NCBI GenBank assembly: GCA_947034885.2
Contig: OX344752.2
Location: forward strand, 25,610,386 to 25,674,385
DNA: 64,000 nt
Source: Thuidium tamariscinum
Taxonomy: Eukaryota > Streptophyta > Bryopsida > Hypnales > Thuidiaceae
Direction: 5' to 3'
Shown: positions 12,200 through 25,350 of the stretch, piece by piece
Layout of the letters: the number at the start of each line of letters is the position of its first letter
Numbering within the stretch: position 1 is the first letter of the stretch
Translations under genes and position numbers: made by a program
The notes under the pieces: generated by a model
Told to the model about the DNA's origin: nothing
What the model saw: the letters and a program-made list of their open reading frames with translations, nothing else
The model's database searches: none

Positions 12200-13161
12200 C
12201 TGCTTGTCTTCTTTAGTCCAGCCCTGTCCTGCACAGAATCCGCACTGCTTCTAGCTGCGCACCTCTCCATGTACCCTCTTGAACATCACCAACAACATTC
12301 GCAGTAGTGTTCTCAAGTTACTAGCTACTAGTTCCTTGTGCTCCTGGGTTCAGTTCCTCCGTCCATCACAACTCTCGACATTTCGGAGATTATTGCAGAA
12401 TCTCGGACTCATCTGAGCTTTGTTGGATATCGATCACTACTAGCTACACTCCTCGATCGCAAAGGTACTAGTTACTCTTCGATCACATTGTTGCTAGCTG
12501 GAGCGTACGTATTGGGCAGTAGAATTCGTAATGCGGTGTGATCGATCGTGCTTGGGAGCGAAATGGATGGTCGATGTGTACGCATTCTGTCTCTGTATGG
12601 TGGGTGAACCATGTCTGTCGTGGGAGCCTGTTAGATTCAGTTGTGCGCAGATTGTGAACTCGAGATCGATGCATGCGGAGATCTTGCATCAATTTTATGC
12701 AACAGCAGCAGCACCACCATCATGTAGGAAACGATGGCGCCAGGAACACAATGCTCTGTTAGTGGGTTCGGAGAAATTCTGGAGTGGCTTGAAATCCAGT
12801 GGTGCAGACGGTACAACAGTTTCTAGATCGAATAAGCCGGGGTGATCAATGTGGTCAAAGTACTACCGTGTCCTGGAAAGCCTGTACAACATCCAGTAGA
12901 TCGTCCGCAGTGCCTGCTCTGTTTTTGGAAATCACCAAAAAACAATTCCTGTCTGCAGCATTTGTCTACCGTGTGAGCATTTGCGGAATGTGGAAAATAT
13001 TTGCTCGTTTGTTGTTATAATCAGAGTGCTAACGAAGCGGTTGACGATGTGCAGGGGAAGCTAGGATGTGAGACTTAGCATCGGTCGGTCGCAATTGTTG
13101 AGCAAGGTGGGGTCAGCTAGCTGGACCAGCTTTTTGGCCATTGCTGTCGAGGTGGTGATCG
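12200..13161 (+). promoter_or_regulatory. Long 5' leader of the HD-Zip gene, possibly intron-containing
   Basis: About 960 bases separate the predicted start site from the coding ATG. Splice-like sites exist within it (GCAAAGGTACTAG near 12460 and TGTGCAGGGG near 13050), so part may be a leader intron. Several upstream AUGs occur. No independent gene is supported in this interval. Confidence 0.4.
12269..12307 (+). promoter_or_regulatory. Upstream ORF in the HD-Zip leader (12 codons)
   Basis: A short frame M-Y-P-L-E-H-H-Q-Q-H-S-Q ending at TAG lies just downstream of the predicted start site. It is followed by other AUGs in the leader, including longer frames beginning at 12338 and 12531. Leaders with upstream frames are known for some HD-Zip I genes. 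Whether this one is translated or conserved is not shown by the sequence. Confidence 0.3.
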
Positions 13162-14344
13162 ATGGCCATCCCAAGCTACAGGGGAGGCAACAGCAACGGA
13201 ATGCAGCCCAACGACAGCAGCTCTGATTTGGTGGCCATGCTTCAAGGCCCCTGCTCGAACTCGCCTCACGTGGGCCAGCTACAAGTCGGTACGTGTCTGT
13301 TGACCCCACCCTAGAAATTAATTTCACCGCGCTTAGAAAAATCTCACCAGAACAGGGAAGTGAGGGGAAGAGCGAAGGTTCAAATTAGAGGCTAACTGTG
13401 CGTGAGTTTGTGTGTCTGCAGTGGCACCGGGGTTGCTTGTGAGCGGATTAGAGGCTGCCGTGACGACGCCACTCACGGGTCAGAAGCGACACTACAGTTA
13501 CGATGGTCCGACGGTGGAGGACGGGCCGAGCGAGCTGGACGGCGATGAAGGCGGAGACGAGCTTCAGCTTTCGCCAGAAGGCTCCCCACTAGAGAAGAAG
13601 CGGCGCCTGACCTTCGACCAAGTGAGATCCCTGGAACGCAACTTCGAGATGGAGAACAAGCTGGAGCCCGAGCGCAAAATGCAGTTGGCCAAGGAGCTCG
13701 GCTTGCGCCCCCGGCAAGTCGCCGTCTGGTTCCAGAACCGACGCGCGCGCTGGAAGACGAAGCAGCTCGAGCGCGACTACGAGACGCTGGCGGCCGATTA
13801 CGAACGCCTGAAAGCCGATTACGAGCAAGTCCTGGGGGAGAAGAAACAGTTAACGGCCGAGGTGCAACGCTTATCATCTAGCGCTAACGCTTCCGAAGTC
13901 AAGCCGGAACCCCCCACTGAAACCCCCACTGAAACCCCCACTGGAACCCCCACGAGCTCCCAAGAGTTTGTCTCCCACAATCACGCGAGAACTTCCCCCT
14001 CCGTGAACGTTTCGCTAGCGAATTTGAGTGAAGACGATTCAACCGTGAGCGGCTCCAGCGACGTGCTAGACGCGGACAGTCCTCGCACCACCGACAGCAG
14101 CAGCTCCGACGTTCTCAGGGAGGATCCGCAGCATCAGATCGATGGCCACAGCCCAAATTCCTTCAGCTCCTTCCTTGGGGAGGCTTCGGGTTTGCTGCAA
14201 GTGCCGCTGGAGGGAATGCCTGGTACTTCCCCGAATTCGAACGATGGTGATGGCGGCTTCCATGAATTCGTTGACCAGTCGTGTAATTACTTGCTGCTGC
14301 AGCTCGATGAGCAGACTGGTCTTCCATGGTGGGATTGGCCTTGA
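13162..14344 (+). CDS. Class I HD-Zip transcription factor, two exons
   Basis: This is a nuclear homeodomain-leucine zipper factor; class I members bind pseudopalindromic CAATNATTG sites as dimers. Coding exons are 13162-13288 and 13422-14344, joined by a GTACGT..CTGCAG intron with matching phase, giving 349 residues. The start ATG is chosen because exon 1 encodes a short N-terminal segment ending [15 protein letters not shown], which looks like the N-terminus of this subfamily. The homeodomain spans about residues 100-157 and carries [10 protein letters not shown] in helix 3. The zipper follows at once, with heptads L158, L165, L172, V179, L186 and L193. No START or CPSCE motif is present, which excludes classes II-IV. 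The C-terminus ends GLPWWDWP, an aromatic/acidic tail typical of activation domains. A microrepeat of PTET/PTGT lies after the zipper. The gene looks intact, with the fourth zipper leucine replaced by valine. Confidence 0.95.
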
Positions 14345-14640
14345 ATCGATCTCCACGCGCTGCTCTTGCATGTACATACTCACACTCTCATTTCGGTCAT
14401 CGACCACCTCAATTTTCCAAGAGCCTGAGGAGTTCAATCACGGGAGATCTGTCATACTTGTCGTCGTTAGCCGTCGTTAGCCGTCGTTGTATATTTGCAG
14501 GGACTTTAAGAGTGGTATCTATCCAGTGAGATAGTATTTTTCGAGTGGTTTGTAGAGTGGGACCTGGCTTTTTCTTCCTTTTCAATAAGCTGGGTCACCG
14601 ACGACCCTGCATCAGCCAGAAAAGGCAGCAACAGCGGCTT
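14345..14640 (+). terminator. 3' UTR and likely polyadenylation region
   Basis: After the TGA the sequence contains a triple GCCGTCGTTA/GT repeat (14459-14488) and an AATAAG hexamer near 14584 in a T-rich context (TTTTTCTTCCTTTTCAATAAG). These suit a plant near-upstream element, though plant signals are loose and the site is uncertain. Confidence 0.4.
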
Positions 14641-17600
14641 ACTTACCAGTCATTAACCTTGACTGAATTTGAATTAGGACCTTAATCATATGTTCTATGA
14701 TTAAGTTCCTAATTAGATGATTACCATTCCTATTCATGGGTCATGTAATCGGAGCAATTATAGTAATGAAGTACCCTCTTGACTGAATTGGCTGAGATCT
14801 CTGATTACTCTGTTTATGCCGAACTATTGAAGGCTGAGCCCAGCTGAGAACTACTTGTGCCGTGCAGCATTTCCATTTTCTCCAGAATGAAAAGCATTAA
14901 ATTTCCTTCTAGCAAAACAGAAGACTGTCGAAAGAGCTCCATCCCGGCAAGGAACACGTAGACAACGATGTGCCGAATATCTGCTCATTTCTGGGTGGAA
15001 GAAAATCAGTTAAACGAGGTATCTCAAGAGGCGAACTGTAAGCGAATGTTTTGGGATGCGTGCCAGCACAGCTGGTACGAATCTGTCTGTGGAACTGGTG
15101 CCTGTCTCTCAGCTTGCACTCAGTGACACCTTTGCTCTGGGAGTTCGTGAAAAACTATTAAGCCTAGAGTAGTGTGTCTGAGCTTAGAAGTACTGATTGA
15201 AGGTTCCTGCTTAGGAAAATTACGGAGAAGGTGCTTACTGCATTTCTTAACCCGAGTTTGGGGCTTAAATCGAGCTGACAGTAGCGACTACTTTCTTTCT
15301 ATAAGCTGCCGAAGCAATGGCGACAGCCGGCACCGGAAGTTGCCTTCCCTCGTTCCAAATTTCTGTTTTAAGCTCGGTTGCGACCTGGAACTCTCAAGTG
15401 ACTCAACTCTATCCTTGAATTTGATTTGATTTGAGTTGAATTGAGTTGAATTTCCCGATAATCAGTTTTAATGAAATGTCCGTCGTCCGTTGAGGCATCT
15501 TTTCAAATATGAGGAACGCTTTAATGCTGGAAGAATTCAAACAAAAGCGACATCACCAGCGTTGGGGATATTTTCTGAGTTTGAATCAGCTACTTCCTTC
15601 AATGCCCATAAATTGAATCGTTTTTTCAAGTACCGAGCCCGATATTATTTTCTATTCTTTACTCTATATAGAAATTTTGTAGAATTTTTCACCTGGTTAT
15701 ATCTAATGTTTTCCAATTGCAACCGTTTTCATTTTCCAATTCCACCGGGCACCAATGGACTAACCGGCAGTTCTCCCCGAAGTATTGGACGTCACCCAAT
15801 GTTCAACAAGAGTAGCAATCGGGTGGGTGCCAAACACGACTTTTTATAAAACTACTCCTTCTTTCTTGAATTTCACAAGTTCAATGTCTGAAGCAAAATA
15901 TCAATGATCATTCCCGAATATAAAATTTCTTTTGGATCAGTGCATTAGCAGCTGTGAGCAAGGCTTTCAACGGCACCGGCCATGAGCGAGAAACACAAAA
16001 TCAAAGGACTGATGGAGCGTGGTTTTCCTCGTAAAAGGGGACCCACCGATTGAGTTTTTTCAGATGAGACAGCGAGTAATCTCTAACCTTTGCTGAGCTG
16101 ATGCTCTGGCTCGTGACTCCTGTTGTGCCTCGCTCCCCGCAACCGACTCCTGTAGGAATATATACTCCTGTGCACGTTGTCCCTTCCTATATAGTAGTTT
16201 GAAACATGCTACACTGAAAGAGTGAAGGCCGTGTTCAATTATCGACGCTGAGGAAGGACAAACTGATCGCACCAATGGCACTCCACTGAGGCGACCAAGG
16301 CATCAGAAAATCATTCCTAGCAGACAACCGACATGAAGCAGGCGAAATTAAGATAAGAATTTCCTCTGGAGTTTTTTCCGTCTTTCTCTGTCATTACATG
16401 TCCTTTGGGGAGTGAGGTGCCTGTACTCTCGCTGATCTCCTGTTACAAGTTATCTCTTGGCATTGGTGGATAGTACTTGTAACTAAATGATTCACCAATG
16501 CACTGATTTCAAAGTGAGGCTCAAATCAGTGAATTTGCTGTACATTAGTTCACTTTCTGGTTAACGTCTTCCATGAGTGCACCCACGGTCTACACCTGGC
16601 CTATCACAGGAATATTCTTGCAAGATTCGTAGGTACCGTAGAGACTCAATGAAGGTCCATCCCACATTCCCACCCACTCCTCAACCACTGCCAACAAAAT
16701 TTACTTAAAAAAGAAACAATGTTCGTGAACACAGTAGCTTAGAATTGGAAATCGGCCGGCCAATAGCCACACTCTGTTGTCAGATTTGAACCAATCCGAG
16801 CATTACTGACGCACTAAGTTGTTCAAAAGAGCGGAAAAGGAAATATATTAAAAAGGAGATCCATCACAACAAGCTTGAGCGTTATTTTAATTTAAAACCT
16901 TTTAAAGTCTGAATTAATGCGTGACTGGCAAGTCTGATCCTATAGTGAGATTGCAACCAATTTTCTAGTGCCACTAGCCAGCCCAACTAAATAAGGCAAC
17001 CTCTGCACGTGATACCTGGTACTACCCAAGTGTTGCAGACAAGTTGAGAAACAATTCTGTCTGAACGTACTCATTGATTCGTAGGACTACAGTAGTAAAA
17101 TGCAGAGATTTCATTCCACATCTTACCGGCCGTCACATGCCATACATCGAAGCTGCGTGGCCACTTTGTAACCGACTAATTACACAAACTAATTTTAACC
17201 ACGGCACTTGCATTCTCGTTTTGAAAAACTATAGTGACACTGGTGAAATTGGCGTGCATCAGAGCGCCTGAAATTGGTGACATTCAAGTGCACAGCGCTC
17301 TAGAAATTAGGGCTAGCACAGATCTGAGGTTCACTTATCTCTCGACACTTTGCCGTGACCCCCCGGCCTCTGATTCACATGCAACTGCCTTTTTTAGGGC
17401 GCAGATGGAAGGCACGAAGCTGCATGATGAAATCGGCTGAACTACTAACACTGACGCCGAGTGATTCATGAATGTAGAACGGCAGTTCTGATATATTGTG
17501 AAACGAATAATAAAATGGGGGAAATCATTATATCCACAGTGAAGATGCATTTGTGGGTTTCCAAAAAAGGAATTCTCTGAACAAATAAGGGTCCTCATTT

Positions 17601-18110
17601 GTTCAATTTATTCCTTGAAAACTGTTAAGGAAAAAAGAAGTGAGCCAAATATGGGATTCTTCGTCCAAAAAGGGAAAACGCATGTCCAACCTCATTCAGG
17701 ACAGGAGAGCCAGTCAGGACAGTCACCTAAAATTAGTTGTCAACGATGGACAAGTGCGGCAGGAATCTCTCAGGTGAAGTCTCACTTAATACGGAGTACC
17801 AAACACCTGCAGCCAAAGGAGCAGCTACAAACATGTCGTTCAAAATTTCTTCAAATTTCGAAACGAGCTTCAGTTCCGAAAGAACCAAGAAATCCTCATT
17901 TTCGATCAAATGGCGGAGTTCCGTAAAACAAGCGCAGCGACCGTGAACTGAAATTGGCGTTCTCAGATGCGTACGCGTCCTAGTTCCGGAGCTCTGTGCA
18001 CAATTGTAGCGCTATGAAACTTTTCAGTTTACCGAATATGGCCATGAAACTTGGTGTCCGCCTGAGTCCTAGCAAAGAGCTGCACTAGCTGAGCGGATCA
18101 TGTACCTGGA
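14641..18110. other. Unique-looking intergenic region, no supported gene
   Basis: Composition is near balanced and few repeats are evident. Candidate frames at 15490-15849, 16060-16281 and 17615-17926 lack recognisable domains and consistent splice partners, so I do not call them. A GAGTTGAATT microrepeat lies at 15420-15450. Non-coding transcripts or decayed genes could be here but the sequence does not show them. Confidence 0.4.
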
Positions 18111-18617
18111 GGTAGGACCACCTATTTCCAACCGGGGACCCATACCCAAGTTGTAGGGTGCAGTTATTTCCAACTAAGGCGGAAAGAGATTTCCAATTAA
18201 AGTTTGGAATGGTTTTTTTTTCTCCTTTTCAATGTTGGGAATATGGTAGAATCACTCATAACCAACCATCACCCTATAGCCAACTTGTAGATTGATGTAT
18301 TTCCAACCAAGGTTAGAATGTGTTTTTAATCCTTTTCAAAGTTGGGACTAAAGTAATGTGCAAAAAAGGTGGGAGCACTAAGAGGAAAAATAGTTTTTTG
18401 AATAATCAGAATTAGAAGAGTTTAGAGATTGGCAATGGGGCAAGTATACTTTTTGCCTTTCAAAATTCATAGTAATCTCAATTTGGAGAAGAAATTATGG
18501 AAAAATTGCAGTCCCTATATTTCTTATCTTTCTATATGGGAAAAATTTGCATTGCCTCAAATTTCCGATGATCTCTTCTATAATCACTTAAGGTATTGGA
18601 TATTAGGTGGTCCTACC
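18111..18617. mobile_element. Short TIR element (GGTAG family), 507 bp
   Basis: Left end GGTAGGACCACCTATT and inverted right end GGTAGGACCACCTAAT give a near-perfect TIR. The interior matches 8346-8770 (CCCTATATTTCTTATCTTTCTATATGG, with spelling differences) but is longer because a block with TTTCCAAC..AAGG..GGAAT..TCCTTTTCAA..TTGGGA is partly duplicated (about 18120-18240 and 18290-18345). No coding capacity. Confidence 0.75.
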
Positions 18618-18734
18618 TTAGACAATATATGAATCATTAGGGCAAGCAATCTAATGTATTGTTCCAATTGTACTTCATTTTAAGATTTTCAACTTACAAG
18701 GATTCATCTTTCTTTTCTTTTCACCCTCATAGTC

Positions 18735-19400
18735 CTATTGTCTTGAGAGGAATGGATTTTGGACAAGCTCCTATGGTCTCAATACTTGTTATAATTTTTT
18801 TTAAGTTTTTGTAAAGATTGAAAAATACATTAGCTTTGTGGGAATATGATAAATTCGTTTCAATTGGTAGTCAAAAGCAAAATCTATTATGGCACAATAA
18901 TCCCAAGTTTTGTTTTGGCATGTAGAAAATACCCCACAAAAACTTAAAATATTTAATTTTTTAATCATAGATTGTATTTTTATGTAGATGGGAAGATTTT
19001 TTGCATTCCATTTGGATTTATTATGTGATCATTATGGATAATCTTGTTTTTTAGGCAATCAAAGCATCTTCTAGAAAAAATAACTTGTCACTGAATCATT
19101 CCAAATCTCTTTTTTCATAATTAAAAAAATTCACAAGGTTGACATTTCTTGCTAGAATGATCTCATTGTTGAAATTAATGTGTTTTAATTTCATCTTGGA
19201 GCTATTAATAGTTTATTTATTTTTTCAATCTTGAATCCATTTTTACTTAATAACTTTTAAATGTGTGAAAATTAAGTGTTTATTTTTTTGAATTTTTTCC
19301 TAGGCTCTCAATTCAATTTTTCAACATAAAAAATTCAAAATTCAAATTGAGTATTTCAAAATTTCAAGCTAAGAAATTCAAATTTTTTAGGGAGATTATT
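18735..19400 (+). mobile_element. Decayed copy of the 20835-21759 TTAA element
   Basis: From about 18745 (GGATTTTGGACAAGCTCCTATG) to about 19400 the sequence parallels 20875-21480 in order: AATTGGTAGTCAAAAGCAAAA, CATTTGGATTTATTATG, TCTTGTTTTTTAGGCAATC, TTGCTAGAATGATCTCA, CTCAATTCAA. Divergence is high and the TTAA ends are not recognisable. It is a remnant. Confidence 0.55.
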
Positions 19401-20834
19401 CGCAATTTTTAAAAAACTACATGAGTTAAAAGATAGGGTCTATTTAATTCAAAGGGGATAAATTTTATATAATATATAGGACTACTATAGGGTCTTTGAA
19501 TGTCACATATCCTATTATATAAATTAGGCTATGTAAAAACATATTTTAATAAAAAAAATTATTAATAAATTAACCTTTACGAATAGGGTTTATACAAATT
19601 TTTTGTAGAACAATGAGTATAGATGTAGACAAATTTTTTTAAGTGAATGATAAAACTTATACAATCAAGTAAATCTAAAGATATTTTTGGAGAAATTTAT
19701 TGTTACCATCAAATAATTTTAGCCTATACATGCATATCTTTCCATAGGTATGCCAACTATGTAAGAGCATGTAAGAATCTATCAATCCAAGATAAAATAG
19801 TTGAGCTATAAAATTACAATGAGGTTGTACTATGGAGATTTGTGTTCACACAAAGTACCCATTAAGAAATTGGTGTAGGATTTGCAACATTTGCATGAAA
19901 TCTTTTCCTATACTTTGATACTACAAACTCTAGATTTGCTTCAACTGCTTGAACATATGCTTGTAAATGTTTAGAATCATCTTATTTTTACTAGTATTTA
20001 ATAAACACTCTTTTATTTTTTGATTCTAAATTCGAAACCATTGCAAATGCATATGTATAGATAAAATATATAGTCCTCATGTTATAGTAGAGGTCATATT
20101 CTTGTGTTAATCTACAATGTTTTTAAAGAGTCAATTTCTCATTTTGTTCATCTTATATTGCTAGTATGTATTGGTGTTTTTCTTAGTTCCAATATCATAA
20201 CTATGTTTAATGTTTTTGTAATGTTTATTATTCACCATATCAAGTTGTTTAGAATACATGGCATAGAATTTAGAAATATTTAAAACTATTGTTGCATTTC
20301 ACATTTTTATTTGTCATTTGAGATTGTACTACAATACAAGTAGTGCATATATTAAATAAAAAAGAGTATATGTAGGACATTACTTTTAAAATGTGTTGTA
20401 AATGGGTATGAAAAAACATGGGGGGACACTTCCCGCATTTTAGCAACCTACATGCAGCGGAATATAGGGTGGATTTAATTCATTTTAGATAATAATTAGA
20501 AGTACTTATTAAAAAATTATATATAAAGTAGGAGACATTAAAAGTGGCAAGTCCATTATAAGTAATGTAGGTAGCCAAAAAATATGGTCCATTAATTTTT
20601 AGGTACATGTAATTTAGGGGCAAAAGAATTGGATCCAAGAGATTGTATTTAGTAGGGTTTGTTTGTACTATATCAGAATTATAGTATAGTACTTTGTCAA
20701 ACTTACAATATAATACTTATAGGTTAGAGTTACGGGATGAAACTCGAAATTAGTGGGTGAAGGTGCGATTTTTATTTATTAATCGTGTGCACTCTCAGAA
20801 TTCATAGGGTTTTAATCTTGTCATAACTAAACAA

Positions 20835-21759
20835 TTAACCCCTAAAGGACCATTGTCCCCTCGAGGGACAAAATGGATTTTAGGCAAGTTCCTATGACTT
20901 AAATTTTTTGGAAAACCTTTTGAAACTTTCTCACAAGATAAAAAAAAGTGATTAGCTTTGTAGAAATGTAATTTTTATTTCAATTGGTGACCAGGAGCAA
21001 AAGTTACACCACAAAAAATCCAAATTTTCATTCAATGGGCAATTTTTTTTTCCAAAAAGTCAAATTTTAAAAAAAAATTGTTTCTTTTGAAATAATATAT
21101 TTTTGCCTACATGTGAAGCTTTGATTCATTCTATTTGGACTTATAATGAGAAAGTTATGGACAATCTTGTTTTTCGGGCAATCTAAACAATTTCTTGAAA
21201 AAATAACTCATAGGATTCATTTTTGAATGCAATTTTCACAATTTTTCAAAAAGAATTGTTAAATAAGGTTAAGTTTACTTGCTAGAATATTCTCACCATT
21301 GGAATTATTGTATTTCAATTCCATCTTAGAGTTATTAACCATTTAGTTTTTCTTTCAATCTTGGATCTACATCTACTTGACAATTTTCTAAAGAATGAAA
21401 ATCAAGTGTTTTTTGAGTGAAATTTTTACCCTAGATTCTCAATTCAAATTCTTAACATAAGAAAATTATGATTTCAAGTTCTACAGAGCAAATTGTTTTA
21501 CAAATGCTAGTCAAAATCATCTGAAATTGCAGACCATAGTAAAAAAAACTTGTACATCCAACTTTGAATGCTCATATCTTCCAATCTATACAGTCAAACT
21601 TCATGAAATTTTTACCACATGATCTCAATCAGGTTAAGTACAAGATCATATGATTAAATTTTTTTAAATTATTTTTTTTGTTTTCTTGGAAAAATGCAAC
21701 AGAAATGGCAGTTTGAGAGGTTTTTGATAGAAAAAAGACCTTGGTCATTTAGGGGTTAA
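20835..21759 (+). mobile_element. TTAA-flanked non-autonomous element, 925 bp
   Basis: TTAA at 20835-20838 and 21756-21759 brackets inverted ends CCCCTAAAGGACCATTG and (inverse of right end) CCCCTAAATGACCAAGG. TTAA duplications with a CCC start are the signature of piggyBac-type transposons; Sola3 elements also use TTAA. No transposase frame is present. The element sits inside the larger TIR element starting at 20416 and so is younger than it. The best intact representative of the family in this window. Confidence 0.75.
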
Positions 21760-23745
21760 CTTCAAATTGTGTGATTGGAGCTTAGAATTATTCTCATTTT
21801 TTAATTTCTTGCATATTGATTGGGAGGTGCTAGTCCAATTAGCTGTGGGAAGTCGGGGTGCGTATCTAAACGCATGAGTTTTGCATGGCAAATGGTAGAT
21901 TGAATTTTTTTCCAGATGTACAAGTGTATCAAAAATGCAGAAATATGTTGCTATTGTAGTTTTTTCATTTGCTAGCAATGATTTCTTCTTGTCCACTGTG
22001 AGTCCCTAAGACCCTAATTCATCACCGGGGACTCACGGGTTCTTTTTTCGAATTCCTACATAATCTAAGGCATAATTAGGCTCGTAAGACCCACAAAAGG
22101 GCATTAAACCGGTATCGGCATTACACATACCAATGTGCCATTTGGTCATTAGAAGGGGTTTAGGATAGTTTGCATCCAAAACGGGCCTTGTCTTAGCTAA
22201 ATAGACGTCAAACTGATAGTGATGTGCAGGATTAGGGTAAGAAGCCTAAAAAGGCCCTGTCCAGGCTCGGAAGTCCTCATGAGGGAATCTAGGAGGAATC
22301 CCCCACTCCCCATAGCATCGAAGAGAATACGGGCATAATAATAACCTTGAAATGCAGGTACCGGGCGATTTTCTAATTCTAGGAGCACGTAGTGGGGATG
22401 CAGGTTTGCATCCAAGTGGGGGGATCTCATGGGTGGACCCCTCTAAAGTTTGGGAATTTTCCAACATTGTTTGGATATTTTCCCACATGGTCAACCGTGG
22501 TGGACTTTGGGTGGGAATTCGAAAGAATATTCCAAAGTGTGGTAAAATCCCACTAAAAATCCAGCGAGGCGGTCTCACACCAACGGAGCGCTTCCCCAAG
22601 TTTCAAGACAAATTGATAGTTGGAAGATCCCGAATCGGCGACATTCCTCCCCAACTGACAATTTAAATGACGGAAGCTACGGTTGACCGGCGTACCGGGG
22701 CCATACGACATCGGATTGAGGCCTACTTTGGGTCTATTCCTACCCTCCTCTATCTACTTAAGAGATTGGTGAAGGTTTGGGGTCCAAAATTGCCAAACTC
22801 CAAAAGTTGGGAATTTATCCCAACTTTGACCCCAGCTTACACTAAGATTCTTTGAGAATTAGGACATAGTCTTAGGGAAGAAGGATTTTTTTAGGCTAAT
22901 TATGGCCTTCTGGATCCAATGGCGCAATCCGTTTGCCATTCGGAGCTAAACTCCAAAAGTTAGCCTTTTGGGAACAACACATAGAAGAGAAAATAGGGTT
23001 TAAGGCTCCCCAATGCCTTTTTGGAGAGTTTGGGCCCCAATGGCCGTGGGGAACGTGTAGGGAACGCGTGGGGAACTTCGGGCACATGTGGGAGCAAGTA
23101 CCACCTCAAAAAGTTAGTGGAGGTGGCTCCAAGTGCTTGGTGTAAGTAATTTCAAATTAAGTAGGTGGGAACACATGGGAACTTCTCCCATGTGAGAACT
23201 TGTAGATTTTGGGGAAGGTAAATTAGGTGGTTTTGCAAGTTCTTGTAAGGTTAGGTAAGATTTGAATTTCTCAATTCAAATTGTGTAGATTTTAGGTGGA
23301 TAGTTAGATTTGGGATTGGTAAACATATATGGACCTCCTAAATTCCCTCATTTAGTTATTCTTAGTAGATTAAGGGGGGGGGTTGCTCCCTTTTGAGTAT
23401 AAGAGGGGCGGCATTCTCCTCTCATTCTCTCTCTCTTTCACTCCTACCTATTTAAGGGAGGAGCACTATTGGGCCCGGGTTATGTCGGATTTCCTTTGGC
23501 TTTTGATGCCAAAAGAGCCTTTGATAGTTTTGGGGTTGTTACACCCTTGGTTCTTGTGGTTTACACTTGGGGACTTGAGACCCCCCAAGTTGTGTGGGAA
23601 CTTTTACTAATTGATGTTGGGTTACCTTTTGCATTATGAAACAAGTGAATGTTGTTGTGGGAGAGACTTGTGAGGAACCGAGGGGTGACTTGGGAGGTGA
23701 CTTCGAGAGTATGTTGCAATTTGTACCCACCTTTTTCTCCCTCTT

Positions 23746-23900
23746 CTTTTGTGCACAAGGTTAAGCTAGTCCCATAGGGGACGACGAAGCTTTGATCGTT
23801 AATCTTGAATAGTCACATGCCACTCCTCATCTCCCTCTTCTCTTATGCACAAGGTTAAGCTAGTCCCATAGGGGACAGCGAAGCTATGGCCTCCCCACGT
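23746..23900. repeat. Local direct repeat in the solo LTR-like insert
   Basis: The phrase CACAAGGTTAAGCTAGTCCC followed by ATAGGGGACGACGAAGCT occurs at about 23753-23791 and again, with small changes, at about 23849-23886. It looks like an internal duplication of roughly 96 bp. It lies just downstream of the TATA-like site and is non-coding. Confidence 0.7.
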
Positions 23901-24829
23901 CTCTAGGAAGATAGGAAGTCTTAGCCACGTGTCAAAACCTCCTCTCACGGCGCAGCTTTGAACCCCCTAAGTCTTAGCAGGGTGTCAAAGGAGGCCACCT
24001 TTGAGCTAGTCTCAACGTTTAATGTCCAACATGTTTGGCACTAATGCAACGTTTAGCATTCAACAATAGAATATTAACTTTCTTAAAGGGGTATGTAGTG
24101 AACCACCCTTTGGATGAACCCTTGTGTGGTCATTTAGCTTAGTATAGGTTTGATTAAATTAGTTCCTCAAGAAGTGTGACTAGTTGTTAAGCAAAAGTTG
24201 TGAAAAATAGAGAACCAGCCAGCCCAGCGAGCGCTCAGCCAGACCAGCCGGGCCTCCCCATCGGGTGCCACGGCAGCCCTGGGCTCCCCGGGTATCGGGC
24301 AAGGGGTCAAGGGTTCGAGATGGGGTCCAGGGGTCCAGGGGCTCGGGCTATTCTCCCCAAAACTAGTTGGGGTTAGAGAAAACACTTAGGGGATAGTATA
24401 GTTGGGATTAGAGGATACTTAAGAGATAACATAGTTTGGAAAAGCAAAACCCAACCACAAGGGTAGCTCGGGGAAGTGGTCTAAGAATTCTAGAAGTATA
24501 AAACGGCCTAGGAAAGAGGCCCATTTGTAAAACCACCCGGAAGGGAATAATTAAAAGAACGGAACCGAGTCTCAATCGAAGCCGAAGGATAGCTATGGTG
24601 GACATGGCGCGGGGAGCGACGGAGCTAGGAGAGGCCGCCACGTACATACTAGAGGTGGATTCCTAAACTTTAACCCAATCCCTTCTCTCTTTAGTGCACT
24701 TGATTAGAATAAGCAAGCGATTAAAATTAAAAGACCATGAATCAGTTGTGATTAGGAGACCGTGATTAGCAAGTAGGGACCAAAACAAAGGAACAACCAC
24801 AAGTTAAAAGGAACAAGCAAAAGGAATGG

Positions 24830-25350
24830 AATACGTAGAGTAGAAGTGTCCACTTAAAATACGTAGAGTAGAGGTATCCAATTAAAATATGTAGAGTAGA
24901 GTTAGATCAAGACAACTACGTAGAGTAGAAGTATCCAATTAAAATACATAGAGTAGAATTAGATAAAGACAACTACGTAGAGTAGAGGTATCCAATTAAA
25001 ATACATAGAGTAGAATTAGATAAAGACAACTACGTAGAGTAGAGGTATCCAATTAAAATACATAGGGTAGAATTAGATCAAGACAACTACGTAGAGTAGA
25101 GGTATTCACTTAGAATACGTAGACTAGAACTAGATCAAGACAACTACGTAGAGTAGAGGTATTCACTTAGAATACGTAGAGTAGAACTAGATCAAGATAA
25201 CTACGTAGAGTAGAGGTATTCACTTAGAATATGTAGAGTAGAACTAGACCAAGATAACTACGTAGAATAGAAGTACCCTACTAAAATACGTAGAGTAGAA
25301 TTAGACCAAGATAACTACGCAAAGTAGAAGTACCCCATTAAAATCCGTCG
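24830..25350. repeat. 57-bp tandem array, about 8-9 units
   Basis: The word CTACGTAGAGTAG recurs at 24916, 24973, 25030, 25087, 25144 and 25201 with exact 57-bp spacing, then decays through 25258 and beyond to about 25470. Each unit has two related halves, GTAGAGTAGAGGTATCCAAT and ATAGAGTAGAATTAGAT, so the array grew from a shorter GTAGAGTAGA motif. It lies entirely within the solo LTR-like insert. Confidence 0.92.

Noticed and set aside
13473..13877. 134-codon minus-strand frame opposite the HD-Zip exon
   Set aside because: It is the antisense of a GC-rich exon whose plus-strand reading has an unmistakable homeodomain and zipper.
15490..15849. 119-codon plus-strand gene candidate downstream of HD-Zip
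   Set aside because: No recognisable domain, no regulatory context and composition like the surrounding spacer.
24830..25350. CRISPR-like array (regular 57-bp units)
   Set aside because: Units are head-to-tail copies without unique spacers, and the host is a plant nucleus; it is a minisatellite.
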